DNA from: Flavobacterium sp.
GTDB lineage: Bacteria > Bacteroidota > Bacteroidia > Flavobacteriales > Flavobacteriaceae
Length of the DNA stretch: 61,749 bases
Assembly: GCF_030146175.1 (NCBI RefSeq)
Contig: NZ_JASLCE010000140.1
Location: 1-61,749, forward strand
Reading direction: 5' to 3'
Made by a program: the position numbers and the translations under genes. The notes beneath the pieces were generated by a model. That model was not told the origin of the DNA and ran no database searches. It was given only the letters and a program-made list of their open reading frames with translations. How positions within the stretch are numbered: position 1 is the stretch's first letter; every line of letters starts with the position of its first letter. Below, one piece after another: positions 25,162-34,098 of the stretch.

Positions 25162-26631
25162 TTATATCCGTAAAGCATTTATGTCCTGAAAAGTACCGTA
25201 GACCTTGGTACATATCCCATCTTTATAATTGGATTTTCCCGTTGCTCTTACCCAGATCTCCTTTTCCTGCGCGGTTACGATTTGTAGTTCCATATCCCAT
25301 GGCCTACCCTCTTCGATTGCCAATTTTACCGCCTCTTTGATCGTATCTCTACTCATACCTTCCTTATAGAAATTAAGCGCACTCTTTAATTCGGGAATAT
25401 AATCCCTATCTACACCATGTATTTCCTTTGTAACAGATGTCCAGGATAGAAAATTATGGACTACATCGAGCTCCCAGCCACCAATACGTGCCAATGCTCC
25501 TGTTTTCTCTACCATCATTTTATACAATTCTTCTGAAGCGATTAATGAATCCCGCACTTCCGTGATTTCAGTAAGATCCCGGGTCACTTTCGTAAATCCG
25601 ATTACCGCTCCATTATTATCATGTATGGAAGTAATGACAATACTTCCCCAAAACAAGGTTCCATCTTTTCGAAGTCGCCATCCTAAATCCCTTGCTACAC
25701 CCCTTTTTTCAGCTTCTATGATCAACTTTTCTGGTCGTCTGTTTTGCCGGTCTTCATCCGTGTAGAATAAACTAAAGTGCTGCCCAACAATTTCGTCGTA
25801 TCGATACCCTTTTATCCGTTCTGCTCCTTTATTCCAATTCTCAACATATCCGTCACCATCGAGAATAAGAATTGCATAATCATCGATCTCTTCCACCATC
25901 TTATTAAAACGAATCGCCTTAAGATCTTTACTAGCCATTGAGCCTTCTACAATCATATGAATCGTTTTGTCGAAATCCTTCGTTGATGTTTCAAACATAT
26001 TTATCCACTCTTTGTCAACCGGATGGATTTCATCCTTAATCAGATTAACAAGTCCCATTAAGGTCGTCAATGGTCGTCTTATTTGATGGGATTGGAGTTG
26101 GGCTATTTTCAACAGCGAATCGGTACGTGCCTCTTTTTCGTCTATTTCATCCACAAGCTTCCTTCGGCTTATTTCATTTTCTATGATCAGTCCGATCTGG
26201 CGAGAAAGCAGATGTACTATTTTCTTTTCCGATTCGGTAACGGTTTTTGCTTTTTTAGCAAATAAACAGATGCTACCTATAGGTCTTCCGTCACCCAAAA
26301 AAACCGGTATACCAACAAAAAACCTCAGTTTAGCACTCGAAAGCTCCGGAAGAACAGCAATGGAATTAAAGTGCTTTAGGGTATTCGGTATAATGATCAT
26401 TTCATTACTTTTTAGTATAAGATTGCTAAAGAAATGATTCAATTTGTCTAATGGTACTGTTTTGCCCCATTTCAAATCCAATCCTTTCAAAAGATCGTCA
26501 ATAAAATTAAGCTGCGCTACTTCACACGCCATTAATTCCGCAGCCAGACATAGCACCTCCGATAATCCCGTTAGTTCATTGGGCATTATTGGCGTTGCGC
26601 TATACATTATCTTATCTTTTCCATCCCTCAT
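25162..26631 (-). CDS. GAF-PAS-PAS signalling protein with an orphan H-box
   Basis: 489 residues. A GAF domain (about 15-160, with GIPVFLGDGRPIGSICLFA) is followed by a helical segment with LLKIAQLQSHQIRRPLTTLM, which resembles the phosphoacceptor H-box of histidine kinases, then two PAS domains (about 250-355 and 365-489; GHxSLFYTDEDR-like and IGGWELDV segments). No ATP-binding catalytic domain exists in the protein or next to it, so it cannot autophosphorylate by itself. It may dimerise with or be phosphorylated by another kinase, or the H-box helices may only serve for dimerisation. No DNA-binding domain. Monocistronic. Confidence 0.8.
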   Translation of the reverse strand: MRDGKDKIMYSATPIMPNELTGLSEVLCLAAELMACEVAQLNFIDDLLKGLDLKWGKTVPLDKLNHFFSNLILKSNEMIIIPNTLKHFNSIAVLPELSSAKLRFFVGIPVFLGDGRPIGSICLFAKKAKTVTESEKKIVHLLSRQIGLIIENEISRRKLVDEIDEKEARTDSLLKIAQLQSHQIRRPLTTLMGLVNLIKDEIHPVDKEWINMFETSTKDFDKTIHMIVEGSMASKDLKAIRFNKMVEEIDDYAILILDGDGYVENWNKGAERIKGYRYDEIVGQHFSLFYTDEDRQNRRPEKLIIEAEKRGVARDLGWRLRKDGTLFWGSIVITSIHDNNGAVIGFTKVTRDLTEITEVRDSLIASEELYKMMVEKTGALARIGGWELDVVHNFLSWTSVTKEIHGVDRDYIPELKSALNFYKEGMSRDTIKEAVKLAIEEGRPWDMELQIVTAQEKEIWVRATGKSNYKDGICTKVYGTFQDINALRI

Positions 26632-26821
26632 CCGTACACTTTTAGTTTCTTTTTACACTAATCCAATCCGATTTATCAGAACGAACCATCAGTAAATAAT
26701 AATTTTGGGCTTTGGCCACAATTTAGTAAAAATCTATCGAAATGATTTTAAATAGGCTCTTAAGTCTTTATTAAAAAGTTTTTGATAGTAACATCTTATA
26801 AAGCTTTTCTGATACGATAAT

Positions 26822-26860
26822 AAAAAAAGCCTGTAATTCATGGAATTACAGGCTTTTTTT
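26822..26860. terminator. Strong bidirectional terminator
   Basis: AAAAAAGCCTGTAATTC and GAATTACAGGCTTTTTT form a 17-bp perfect stem with a 4-base loop. It lies downstream of the minus-strand RidA-like gene. Confidence 0.85.
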
Positions 26861-26908
26861 AAAACCGAAAACAGCGTTATCTTATGACTTTCCTGCTTTC
26901 AACATCAA

Positions 26909-27448
26909 CTATGATGGCATAAAAGCAATAGCATCGACTTCTATCAGCATACCATCCAGAGCCAGCCGCGGAACCGGAATCAAGGTACTTGCGGGAAATT
27001 CATGATTCGTCCACACTTTATGCATTTCCTCTGTCCATATCGTAAGTTTCTCCTGATCGTGATCCACAATGAGTATGGTGATTTTAAGGACGTCATCAGC
27101 TTTTAGATCGTATTCTTTAAGCACCGTTTCTAAATTTTGTAACGCAAATTTAACCTGCGTTCTAAAATCCTTAGAAAGCGTATGTTTTAAATCCTCTCCG
27201 CCACTTTGTCCGGAGATAAATACATATTTTCCGTTACCCGAGGCACTCGTAGCGTGTGAAAAGGCAAAAGGCGTAGGATCGAAAAGTGTTTTCGGGTTTT
27301 TATGAATAATGTGTTTCATGTTTTCTTGAGTTTTCGGTTTACGATTTTCAGTTTGTGAACAACCTAAAAATAATAAAATGAGGATTGATAAAATTAGGAT
27401 ATAGCTGCTTTTGTGTACATTGTTTGTAGCATTAATCATGATTGACAA
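26909..27448 (-). CDS. RidA (YjgF) homologue with a lipoprotein signal
   Basis: 179 residues. The C-terminal 135 (from MKHIIHKNPK, residue 44) form a complete YjgF/YER057c/UK114 domain (GKYVFISGQSGG, FRTQVKFALQNLETVL, LKITILIVDHDQEKL, MLIEVDAIAF). The N-terminal part is a lipoprotein signal with lipobox LLFLGCSQ (Cys30), so the protein is likely exported and lipid-anchored, unlike cytoplasmic RidA. In RidA the imine-binding Arg lies in PARS; here the same place reads PAST, so enamine/imine deaminase activity is doubtful. Starting at residue 44 would give an ordinary cytoplasmic protein. Confidence 0.8.
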   Translation of the reverse strand: MSIMINATNNVHKSSYILILSILILLFLGCSQTENRKPKTQENMKHIIHKNPKTLFDPTPFAFSHATSASGNGKYVFISGQSGGEDLKHTLSKDFRTQVKFALQNLETVLKEYDLKADDVLKITILIVDHDQEKLTIWTEEMHKVWTNHEFPASTLIPVPRLALDGMLIEVDAIAFMPS

Positions 27449-27578
27449 AAAATTGATTTATTTTAATTACTAAAGCAAAATTAACGGCTATAATTTTTCA
27501 AAACGTATACATATGTAAAGGATTTCCAGCTTTTTTATAGATAGGTTTGTACTCATTTGATCTGGTAAAACGTCTCCT

Positions 27579-28241
27579 ATGTACTTAAAATCATTTTTAT
27601 TTTTTGGGCTATTGCCATTGGGCTTTTCAACAAGTGCGCAGCCTTCGCCGAATCAGAGCAGTTATATTGTAACAAAAACCAACGACACGATATATGGTAA
27701 AGTAAAAGTCAATCTTTTTATAGGAGGTTTAAAACTGATTACCGCCGACAGTTCCTATAAAATAGATCCTAATAGCTATATAGCTTATTATGATACGAAA
27801 CAAAAAGCGGTTTATCGGAGCAAGGTTCTCCCTAGTCTTATACCCGAAAAACTGGCAAAAAAAATGGCTATAACCGAGAAAGCCGATTGACTAAAGTGTG
27901 TTGAAGACGGACCGATAAAACTATATGAACTTAAGAGTAATCACTATGGTTATACACTTGATAATGCATTGGGCATAACCACTACCCTTAGCTCGATTAT
28001 TGCTACCGGAGGCATTCCAAATGCCGAATTTACCAATTGGTATATCGAAAAAGAAAATTCGCAACTTGCATCCATTAAATACAACACTATGGCAGGCTCC
28101 AATAGTAAAACAAGAAAAGAACGCAAAGCCTTATTACAAAACCTGTTAGCAGATAAAATACCGGAAGAGAACTATAGAAACAGGCCGTTTACGTTCGAAA
28201 CCATACGCAGACTTGTTCAGGAATACAATTCAAAAAGTTAA
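27579..28241 (+). pseudogene. Secreted unknown protein interrupted by one TGA
   Basis: The frame opens with a signal peptide (GFSTSAQ) and reads 103 codons, ending at TGA 27888-27890. The same frame then stays open for 117 more codons (EDGPIKLYELKSNHYGYTLD... through FTFETIRRLVQEYN) to 28241. The joined product of 220 residues looks like one small secreted Bacteroidota protein; TGG (Trp) to TGA is the simplest explanation. The 3' half has no ribosome-ready start of its own. The upstream TAGGTTTG at about 27543 could be its -7 box. Function unknown. Confidence 0.75.
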
Positions 28242-28352
28242 TTTGTAAATTGTATTTCTATACTCCTATCTTCAATTAAAAAAAGAGATGGTTTTACAGA
28301 TTAATACTGTGCTATTACAGAGGTAGGATATTCAGAAAGTGTTTTTCAAAAC

Positions 28353-28388
28353 AAAAAACCCTTATAAATCAGTGATTTACAAGGGTTT
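28353..28388 (-). terminator. Terminator of the tmRNA gene
   Basis: On the minus strand AAACCCTTGTAAATCA pairs with TGATTTATAAGGGTTT (one mismatch) and is followed by a U run. It starts a few bases beyond the mature tmRNA 3' end. Confidence 0.8.
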
Positions 28389-28391
28389 CAG

Positions 28392-28785
28392 TGGAGTCGG
28401 AGAGAATCGAACTCTCGTCCAAACAAGCAATCGAAGAGCTTTCTACACGCTTAGTTTCCGATTAAATTTTCGACAAAAAGCAAGGCCGGAAACCGCCACT
28501 TTTTGCTTAGCTTTATCAGTGTCAGAACGGATTTAAAGCATTACCGTTCCTAGGTTTACTTTTACGGTTCCCCTATTCCAAACGCCATAAACCAAGGCTT
28601 TTGAGGAGAATCTAGCTTTCCGACCTTGTCGGAACTAGGCAAATCGTACTATAATTCGGATTAAGCAGCTAAAGCGTAATTATTTTCGCCGTTTATAAGT
28701 TTGAAACATGATATTTACGAGCTGTGTCCCAGCGCTCGGCGTGCTTACTGTCCAATTCCACTCGCTGTCAAAACCAGTCGACCCC
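28392..28785 (-). ncRNA. ssrA: Transfer-messenger RNA (tmRNA)
   Basis: Rescues stalled ribosomes by trans-translation. The minus-strand 5' end GGGGTCGACTGG pairs with the 3' end CGACTCCA to form the acceptor stem, and the T-arm GAGAGTTCGATTCTC is complete next to it. The tag frame ends ENNYALAA followed by TAA (28661-28663), matching the flavobacterial tag. CCA is not encoded after the discriminator A at 28392 and must be added. Pseudoknot stems were not checked in detail. Two apparent ORFs inside it are not real. Confidence 0.95.
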
Positions 28786-28824
28786 GAACAGTTGTCTTTA
28801 CTATACTTAGCAAAAACCAGACCG

Positions 28825-28832
28825 CAAATATA
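28825..28832 (-). promoter_or_regulatory. -7 box of the tmRNA gene
   Basis: TATATTTG on the minus strand lies 40 bases before the mature tmRNA 5' end and fits TAnnTTTG. The spacing to a TTG further upstream is short, so only the -7 element is supported. Confidence 0.5.
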
Positions 28833-28859
28833 AATGATTAAATTTTCAATTAAAAATAA

Positions 28860-28890
28860 TTGCAACACTATTCTTTAAATGTTACATTTG
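28860..28890 (+). promoter_or_regulatory. Promoter of the AlaDH/saccharopine dehydrogenase-like gene
   Basis: TTG (28860-28862) and TACATTTG (28883-28890) are separated by 20 bases. It lies back to back with the tmRNA promoter. Confidence 0.65.
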
Positions 28891-28992
28891 GGAACTATTT
28901 ATTAAAAACAAACTAAACAACCCATCGAGAGTTACATTAATAACAGTTTTCTTACTGTTTTGATGCTAATTTCTCAAAGCTCTTACTGTAAA

Positions 28993-30195
28993 ATGAAAAT
29001 TGGAATTATTAAGGAACGAAAAAATCCGCCGGACAGACGCGTGGTTTTTTCGCCTACAGAACTCGTTACATTAAAGGAACACTACCCGCAGACGGAAATT
29101 AAAGTTGAAGCATCCGATATCCGGATTTTTAAAGACGAAGAATACAAAGCCCTTGGTTTTGAAGTAACCGAAGACATGAGCGATTGCGACGTGTTATTAG
29201 GTGTAAAAGAAGTACCGGTTGATGCCCTGATCCCGGATAAAAAATATTTTTTCTTTTCGCATACCATCAAAAAGCAACCGTATAACAGAAAACTGTTGGT
29301 GGCTTGTCTGGAGAAAAACATCCGACTGATTGATCATGAAACGATTGTAAACGAAACGAACCACCGATTAATCGGTTTTGGTCGTTATGCCGGAATTGTG
29401 GGCGCTTACAACGGTTTTAGAGCTTTCGGAATTAAATTTGATCTTTTTAACCTTCCTAAAGCCGAAACTTTAGCCGATAAAGCGGCTTTGGTGGAACGCC
29501 TGAGAAGACCACTTTTACCACCTATTAAAATCGTTTTAACAGGACATGGAAAAGTTGGTATGGGTGCTAAGGAAATCCTGGACGCGATGAAAATCAAGCA
29601 GGTTTCAATTGAAGATTATCTGACCAAAAATTTTGCCACTCCGGTTTATACACAAATCGACGTGTTGGATTATAACAAACGTAAAGACGGACAAAAACTG
29701 GACAATCAGGATTTTTACCACAATCCGCAGGATTATGTTTCCGATTTCGAACGTTTTACAAAAGTATCCGATATTTTTATGGCGGGTCACTTTTATGGAA
29801 ACGGCTCTCCGGTGATTTTAACCCGTGAGATGTTAAATGCTCCGGATAACAAAATCAAAGTTGTAGCCGATATCTCCTGTGATGTAGAAGGACCAATTGC
29901 CTGTACGCTACGCGCTTCAACGATAGCCGAGCCGATTTACGGTTATTATCCAAGTGAAGGCAAGGAAGTGGATGTGAACCATCCGGGTGCGATTGTCGTA
30001 ATGGCGGTAGACAACCTGCCATGCGAATTGCCAAAAGATGCCAGTGAAGGTTTTGGCGAAATGTTCCTGCAACATGTAATTCCGGCTTTTTATAATAACG
30101 ACAAAGACGGTATCTTACAGCGCGCTAAAATAACCGAAGGTGGAAAGCTAACCGAACGTTTTAGCTATCTTCAGGATTATGTAGACGGTAAATAA
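28993..30195 (+). CDS. NAD(P)-dependent oxidoreductase, AlaDH/saccharopine dehydrogenase-like
   Basis: 400 residues. The N-terminal part MKIGIIKERKNPPDRRVVFS resembles the AlaDH/PNT N-terminal domain (KEIKNPPDRRV...). A Rossmann motif VLTGHGKVGMGAKEIL near residue 190 binds NAD(P), and DISCDVEGPIACTLRAST and NLPCELPKDASEGFG are typical of the saccharopine dehydrogenase (lysine-forming) group. The substrate is uncertain. ATG 28993 was chosen over 28960 because family members begin at MKIGIIKE. A long terminator follows. Confidence 0.88.
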   Translation: MKIGIIKERKNPPDRRVVFSPTELVTLKEHYPQTEIKVEASDIRIFKDEEYKALGFEVTEDMSDCDVLLGVKEVPVDALIPDKKYFFFSHTIKKQPYNRKLLVACLEKNIRLIDHETIVNETNHRLIGFGRYAGIVGAYNGFRAFGIKFDLFNLPKAETLADKAALVERLRRPLLPPIKIVLTGHGKVGMGAKEILDAMKIKQVSIEDYLTKNFATPVYTQIDVLDYNKRKDGQKLDNQDFYHNPQDYVSDFERFTKVSDIFMAGHFYGNGSPVILTREMLNAPDNKIKVVADISCDVEGPIACTLRASTIAEPIYGYYPSEGKEVDVNHPGAIVVMAVDNLPCELPKDASEGFGEMFLQHVIPAFYNNDKDGILQRAKITEGGKLTERFSYLQDYVDGK

Positions 30196-30220
30196 TAACC
30201 TTTTATATACAAAAACAGAA

Positions 30221-30256
30221 ACACCTGACAGGTTTTGAAAACCTGTCAGGTGTTTT
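30221..30256 (+). terminator. Long perfect-stem terminator
   Basis: ACACCTGACAGGTTTT pairs along its full 16 bases with AAAACCTGTCAGGTGT around a single-G loop and is followed by T residues. The same architecture, with related sequence, recurs at 34031-34075. Confidence 0.85.
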
Positions 30257-30304
30257 TAGTTTGTAGTAGAATCAAAATGCTTTATTCTAAAATTTAGAGT
30301 GCTA

Positions 30305-30730
30305 TTATATTTTTTCGGTCTGAAAATTAGTAGCATTCTTTAGTTTAGTAAAAAAGTCTTCTTCGGATTCCAAAATAAGTTCATCACCCAAATTAATAAA
30401 ATACAAGCCTTTTGAATTCGATTTTAATATAAATCCTAATAAATAGGTTTTATATTCATCCCAAAACAATTCTATACTATCAATATTAAAATTCTCAACA
30501 TTTAAAATCGTTTCATATAAAATAGCAGAAACATCATATTCTCCATCAACAACAATATCTTGTGTATTGTAAACGGTATTCACATATATTCCAGTATGAT
30601 TCGTATATATTTGATACGAAACCAAATCATTATTTACTAAAATAGAATCGATCAATTCTGTTTTATCATCCTGCTCAACAACTATTATTTTCTTTAGATT
30701 CGTAATATTTACACCTAATAATTTTTCCAT
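30305..30730 (-). CDS. Putative immunity protein of the adjacent toxin
   Basis: 141-residue acidic cytoplasmic protein without signal or membrane segment, low in G+C compared with its neighbours. It contains aromatic and acidic stretches (IELFWDEYKTYLLGFIL, INLGDELILESEEDFF). I recognise no family. It lies nine bases downstream of the toxin gene on the same strand, the classical place for an immunity gene in a polymorphic toxin locus; the function is inferred from that position. Confidence 0.6.
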   Translation of the reverse strand: MEKLLGVNITNLKKIIVVEQDDKTELIDSILVNNDLVSYQIYTNHTGIYVNTVYNTQDIVVDGEYDVSAILYETILNVENFNIDSIELFWDEYKTYLLGFILKSNSKGLYFINLGDELILESEEDFFTKLKNATNFQTEKI

Positions 30731-30739
30731 CTTATTTTG

Positions 30740-33697
30740 TTATTTTATGTTATCCCATTGTTTTGAAACACCGCCTAGCGAATAATCTAAAAATGTAACA
30801 AACTCTCCATCTAGTTTTTGTACGACGATACCATCATCAAGCTTACTCCATTTACATATTCCTAAAGTCATATATTTACCCTGTCTTTTTTCGCCTTCAA
30901 TCACTACCTTTTCTACAAAACTCTGCATCGCTTTTTGGGTTTCAATTTTCGTTGGACTTGTTGGAATTTCTATGTCAAACTTTTTGGCAACTCTTCTTAT
31001 TTGAGCGGAATGTTTTTTAAATTTCTCAAGCATATTTTTGCCATAAGTCACATTAAATTCATCCAGCAAACTTTTTAATTTTGTAAAATCCTGATCGACC
31101 AATGCCTGCTCCAATTCGATAGCCAGCTTATCGTCTTTGGCCAGCGTTTTGGCTTTGGCAAAGGCTTGTTCCAGAGTAGTGATATCCGCTTTGCTTAATG
31201 CGCCCAAATCCTCGATCAGACGAGCGGCTTTTAATTCCAACAGTACTCCTTCAAATGTAAGTATTCCTTTTCTAATCGCAAATACAAGATGTGTCAAAAG
31301 CTCTCCGGTTTGCAGAAGTCCAGGTATCGTAACATTGGTAAGCTTTTTGGCTTGTGCTATGCCTTGCATTACACGCTCATATTGCGCTTCTACCTTCGCT
31401 TGTTTTACAATATTGGCGCGTACTTCTTTTTTCAGCTCTGTAATCGCTTCAAGTCGTTTCTCCAGCTTTGTAACATCTTTAATTCTATTAAATTCTTTTG
31501 CAGCATCCGCTAACGGTTCTGCCGCTTTAAAGGCACTTTTAAGAGCTGCTGCATCGACAGCCGCACCCACTATAGCAATAACCACCCATAACAAACTTGG
31601 ATCATCACTCAATAAACCAGCATTATAACCGTCTTTTTCGGTTTTATAGGTTTCTATTGTTTCATATACGGTATAGGCACTCAAGGCAAAATTAGCACCT
31701 AAAGCTACCAATGCCAGCGAACCGGTACCCGCCGAAGCGATCGTAAGCACGATTGCTCCAAAAGCAATGGCAAGATTTTTTATAAACTCAAATTGTTCTA
31801 TCTGGCTTTTTTTATCCGTCAGAATTTCATCGAGTGTCGAACCCGGAGCGATACCCTGAGCTTGTTTACAGCTGTTATACAGCAAATCCATTCCATAAAT
31901 TGCCTCCGGATTCTGGATTATTTTTTGCTGTATATTATCGATACTTTCTTCTTTCTCACGAATATAATCTGATAAAAACGCTTTAAGTCTGGCGGTATCC
32001 GAAATTTCAGCAAAGGCAGGTTTATCAAACTGTTTTTCTTTTATCAGATCATTCTGTACTGTTCCTACCAGCGAGTCGGCAGTTTTTAATTTTTGTTCCC
32101 CTTGTTCCTTTGCTTCGTAATCTACTTCCACATCAAAGGCTTCACCATTTCTTCGGTAGGTTGTTGCACCTGCTATTTGTGAATTACCCGCCTGATACAT
32201 TTGCTTGGCTCCCGTACCTTTTAGCTGATTGAGCAATTGTTGCAAATAGGCCTGACTTTCGAGTTTGTTTTTTTCTTCAAACAGGATGTGTTTATACTTC
32301 TGCAACTGATCAATAGCGGTATAAAGTGCTTCCTGTTCGAAAGCGGCTTCGTATTGATGAATCAGTTTTTCAAATTCGGATATACCTCCTTTATAGCCTG
32401 CATTTTCCAAAGCTTTACGAAGAATCTCAGCCTTATCCGTCATGATCATCGTAGTCCCGAGATCCGGACCAGCTTGAGGATTATTCATACCACTTATAGC
32501 CGCACTTGTACTGGCTTGTCCTACCCAAAAAACATAATCTTTATAAAGCTTGTATAACTCTTTAAAGCTGGCGGTACCGAGTTTTTTTTCCAGATCAGCT
32601 TTTACTTTTTGATTAGATTCCCGGTTTGCTTTATCTCCTTTATAATTTTGTATCGACGCCTTAAACTCAAAAAGGCTCATCGTACTTTTACTGGTTTTAC
32701 TGGCATAATCCAGCATTTCCAAAACGGTAAGGTTGTCGAATATATATTGTGCAACTTCGAGTTTTTCTTCCGCAGTTACCCAGCCTCCTTCTTCGGAGGT
32801 ACGGATAAGATTTCTTACGGCTTCCGGGAAGGCATTAAACTCTTCCTGTAATTCTTCTGCTGTTTTTTTAGGTTTTGCCGTACCCGTACCATTTTCGTGG
32901 CCAGTACCGGTTCCTTGTCCCTTACCATCCTTTTCGGTACTGGTTTGCTTTTCTATTTTACTCTCGTTAGAACTCGGTCTGTAGGTAATAGTATTCCCTT
33001 CTTTCAATAGCTTTTCAATACTTTGATCAAAATTACCCGTAAGCGATGCGCTTCTCGGTTTATCTTCGGGCAATACGACATCAGACTCATTAAGAACCCG
33101 CGTGATGAATGTATTAAATTGCTCTTTACTTGTGATCAAAGAGCCGTCATAATCGGTTTGATTTGCATTAAAGTCGACGGTATACTGGCCCTTGTTCCGA
33201 TACACTACCGGTGGTCGGAATTTCCCAGTGATCGCCGGAGCTTGCGGTATAAATTCGGGGATTTGTTGTTGCTGTTGTTCAGTAGCATTTTTGACAGGCT
33301 GCATGGTTGTCGTTTTTGCATTCCCTTCACCCGATTTTATATCATTATACTTTCGTAACTCATCAATCTTCAGGCTCTTTTTATACTCCATTTCTTTTTT
33401 TTGCGTATCCGGATGATTCAAATTTCCGGTTTGCTGCAAACTTTCCTGAAGTTCTGTATGCATTTTCGTCGAGCCATCCGTATACGCAGAATTCGTTCCA
33501 TGAGTCGCAGGTGCCGGATTATTTCCCGATCCTTTGCTTCCACTTTCGTTTGTCGTTCCCGGAGCTCCTGTATTTTGGGATGGAGCGTTGTTTTTTCCAG
33601 GTTCGGGTGTACGCAATGGTATCGACTCCGTCTGTCTTTTCTTTTGCTCTGTCTGCTGTGGGTTATTTTCTTTATCTAAAGGTATTGTATCTTTCAT
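30740..33697 (-). CDS. Polymorphic toxin, C-terminal colicin D/BECR-like nuclease candidate
   Basis: 985 residues with no signal peptide. Residues 1-280 are disordered and rich in Pro, Gly, Thr and Gln; 280-640 are helical; 643-680 and 702-720 are hydrophobic segments; 720-885 form coiled helices. The last ~95 residues (from about 890) form a separate small domain: KKHSAQIRR with His896, then QKAMQSFVEKVV, GKYMTLGICKWSKLD and IVVQKLDGEFVTFLDY. The HSxQ helix followed by a glycine-led sheet resembles colicin D/EndoU-type (BECR fold) RNases. A putative immunity gene follows. Absence of a signal suggests delivery by a contractile or other injection system, which is not encoded here. Confidence 0.75.
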   Translation of the reverse strand: MKDTIPLDKENNPQQTEQKKRQTESIPLRTPEPGKNNAPSQNTGAPGTTNESGSKGSGNNPAPATHGTNSAYTDGSTKMHTELQESLQQTGNLNHPDTQKKEMEYKKSLKIDELRKYNDIKSGEGNAKTTTMQPVKNATEQQQQQIPEFIPQAPAITGKFRPPVVYRNKGQYTVDFNANQTDYDGSLITSKEQFNTFITRVLNESDVVLPEDKPRSASLTGNFDQSIEKLLKEGNTITYRPSSNESKIEKQTSTEKDGKGQGTGTGHENGTGTAKPKKTAEELQEEFNAFPEAVRNLIRTSEEGGWVTAEEKLEVAQYIFDNLTVLEMLDYASKTSKSTMSLFEFKASIQNYKGDKANRESNQKVKADLEKKLGTASFKELYKLYKDYVFWVGQASTSAAISGMNNPQAGPDLGTTMIMTDKAEILRKALENAGYKGGISEFEKLIHQYEAAFEQEALYTAIDQLQKYKHILFEEKNKLESQAYLQQLLNQLKGTGAKQMYQAGNSQIAGATTYRRNGEAFDVEVDYEAKEQGEQKLKTADSLVGTVQNDLIKEKQFDKPAFAEISDTARLKAFLSDYIREKEESIDNIQQKIIQNPEAIYGMDLLYNSCKQAQGIAPGSTLDEILTDKKSQIEQFEFIKNLAIAFGAIVLTIASAGTGSLALVALGANFALSAYTVYETIETYKTEKDGYNAGLLSDDPSLLWVVIAIVGAAVDAAALKSAFKAAEPLADAAKEFNRIKDVTKLEKRLEAITELKKEVRANIVKQAKVEAQYERVMQGIAQAKKLTNVTIPGLLQTGELLTHLVFAIRKGILTFEGVLLELKAARLIEDLGALSKADITTLEQAFAKAKTLAKDDKLAIELEQALVDQDFTKLKSLLDEFNVTYGKNMLEKFKKHSAQIRRVAKKFDIEIPTSPTKIETQKAMQSFVEKVVIEGEKRQGKYMTLGICKWSKLDDGIVVQKLDGEFVTFLDYSLGGVSKQWDNIK

Positions 33698-34030
33698 ACC
33701 GTCAATTTTTGATTGGACATATTTATTTTTGCCCTATAAAATGCAACTCCGGTTGTTGCACTTTTGGTGGCATTTTTAATTCTGGAAAATCAAATAAAAC
33801 CGGACTGGCTTTATTATTTTGCTGAAATTGACATAAGAGTTCTTATGCAAACCCGGATCGTTTTATCGTCCCGGTAATGATGTCCTGAATGCGTAAATTA
33901 TTGTTTTTGGCTCTTTATTTTTTTTCAGTACTTTTTTATTTCGGAGTCAAAATTCACTTTTTTTTATTGCAATTAATAGTTTTTGAGAAGGACAATTCTG
34001 TAGTTGCGGTAGATCCTTTTTTAGGCATAC
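33698..34030. other. Intergenic region without visible genes
   Basis: Between the toxin gene and the terminator at 34031. I found no matching promoter consensus on the minus strand and no credible ORF; a 66-codon plus-strand frame at 33889 runs through the terminator and is rejected. Confidence 0.5.
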
Positions 34031-34075
34031 AAAAAACACCCGATCGGGTTTTAAAATCCTATCGGGTGTTTTTTT
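34031..34075. terminator. Bidirectional terminator of the RxHR unit, same type as 30221
   Basis: AACACCCGATCGGGTTTT pairs with AAAATCCTATCGGGTGTT with a single mismatch, flanked by A and T runs. It ends the minus-strand kinase-regulator operon. The body ACACC-GA-GGGTTTT-AAA-CC resembles the terminator at 30221-30256. Confidence 0.8.
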
Positions 34076-34098
34076 GGTTGTTGCAGTAGTAAAAGTGA

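Noticed and set aside
28339..28868. Two short frames (28339-28536 plus, 28680-28868 minus)
   Set aside because: Both overlap the tmRNA gene, whose ends, tag and acceptor stem are clear; one also runs through its terminator.
33889..34089. 66-codon plus-strand frame with a hydrophobic start
   Set aside because: It extends through the strong terminator at 34031-34075, and its composition reflects A/T-rich DNA.
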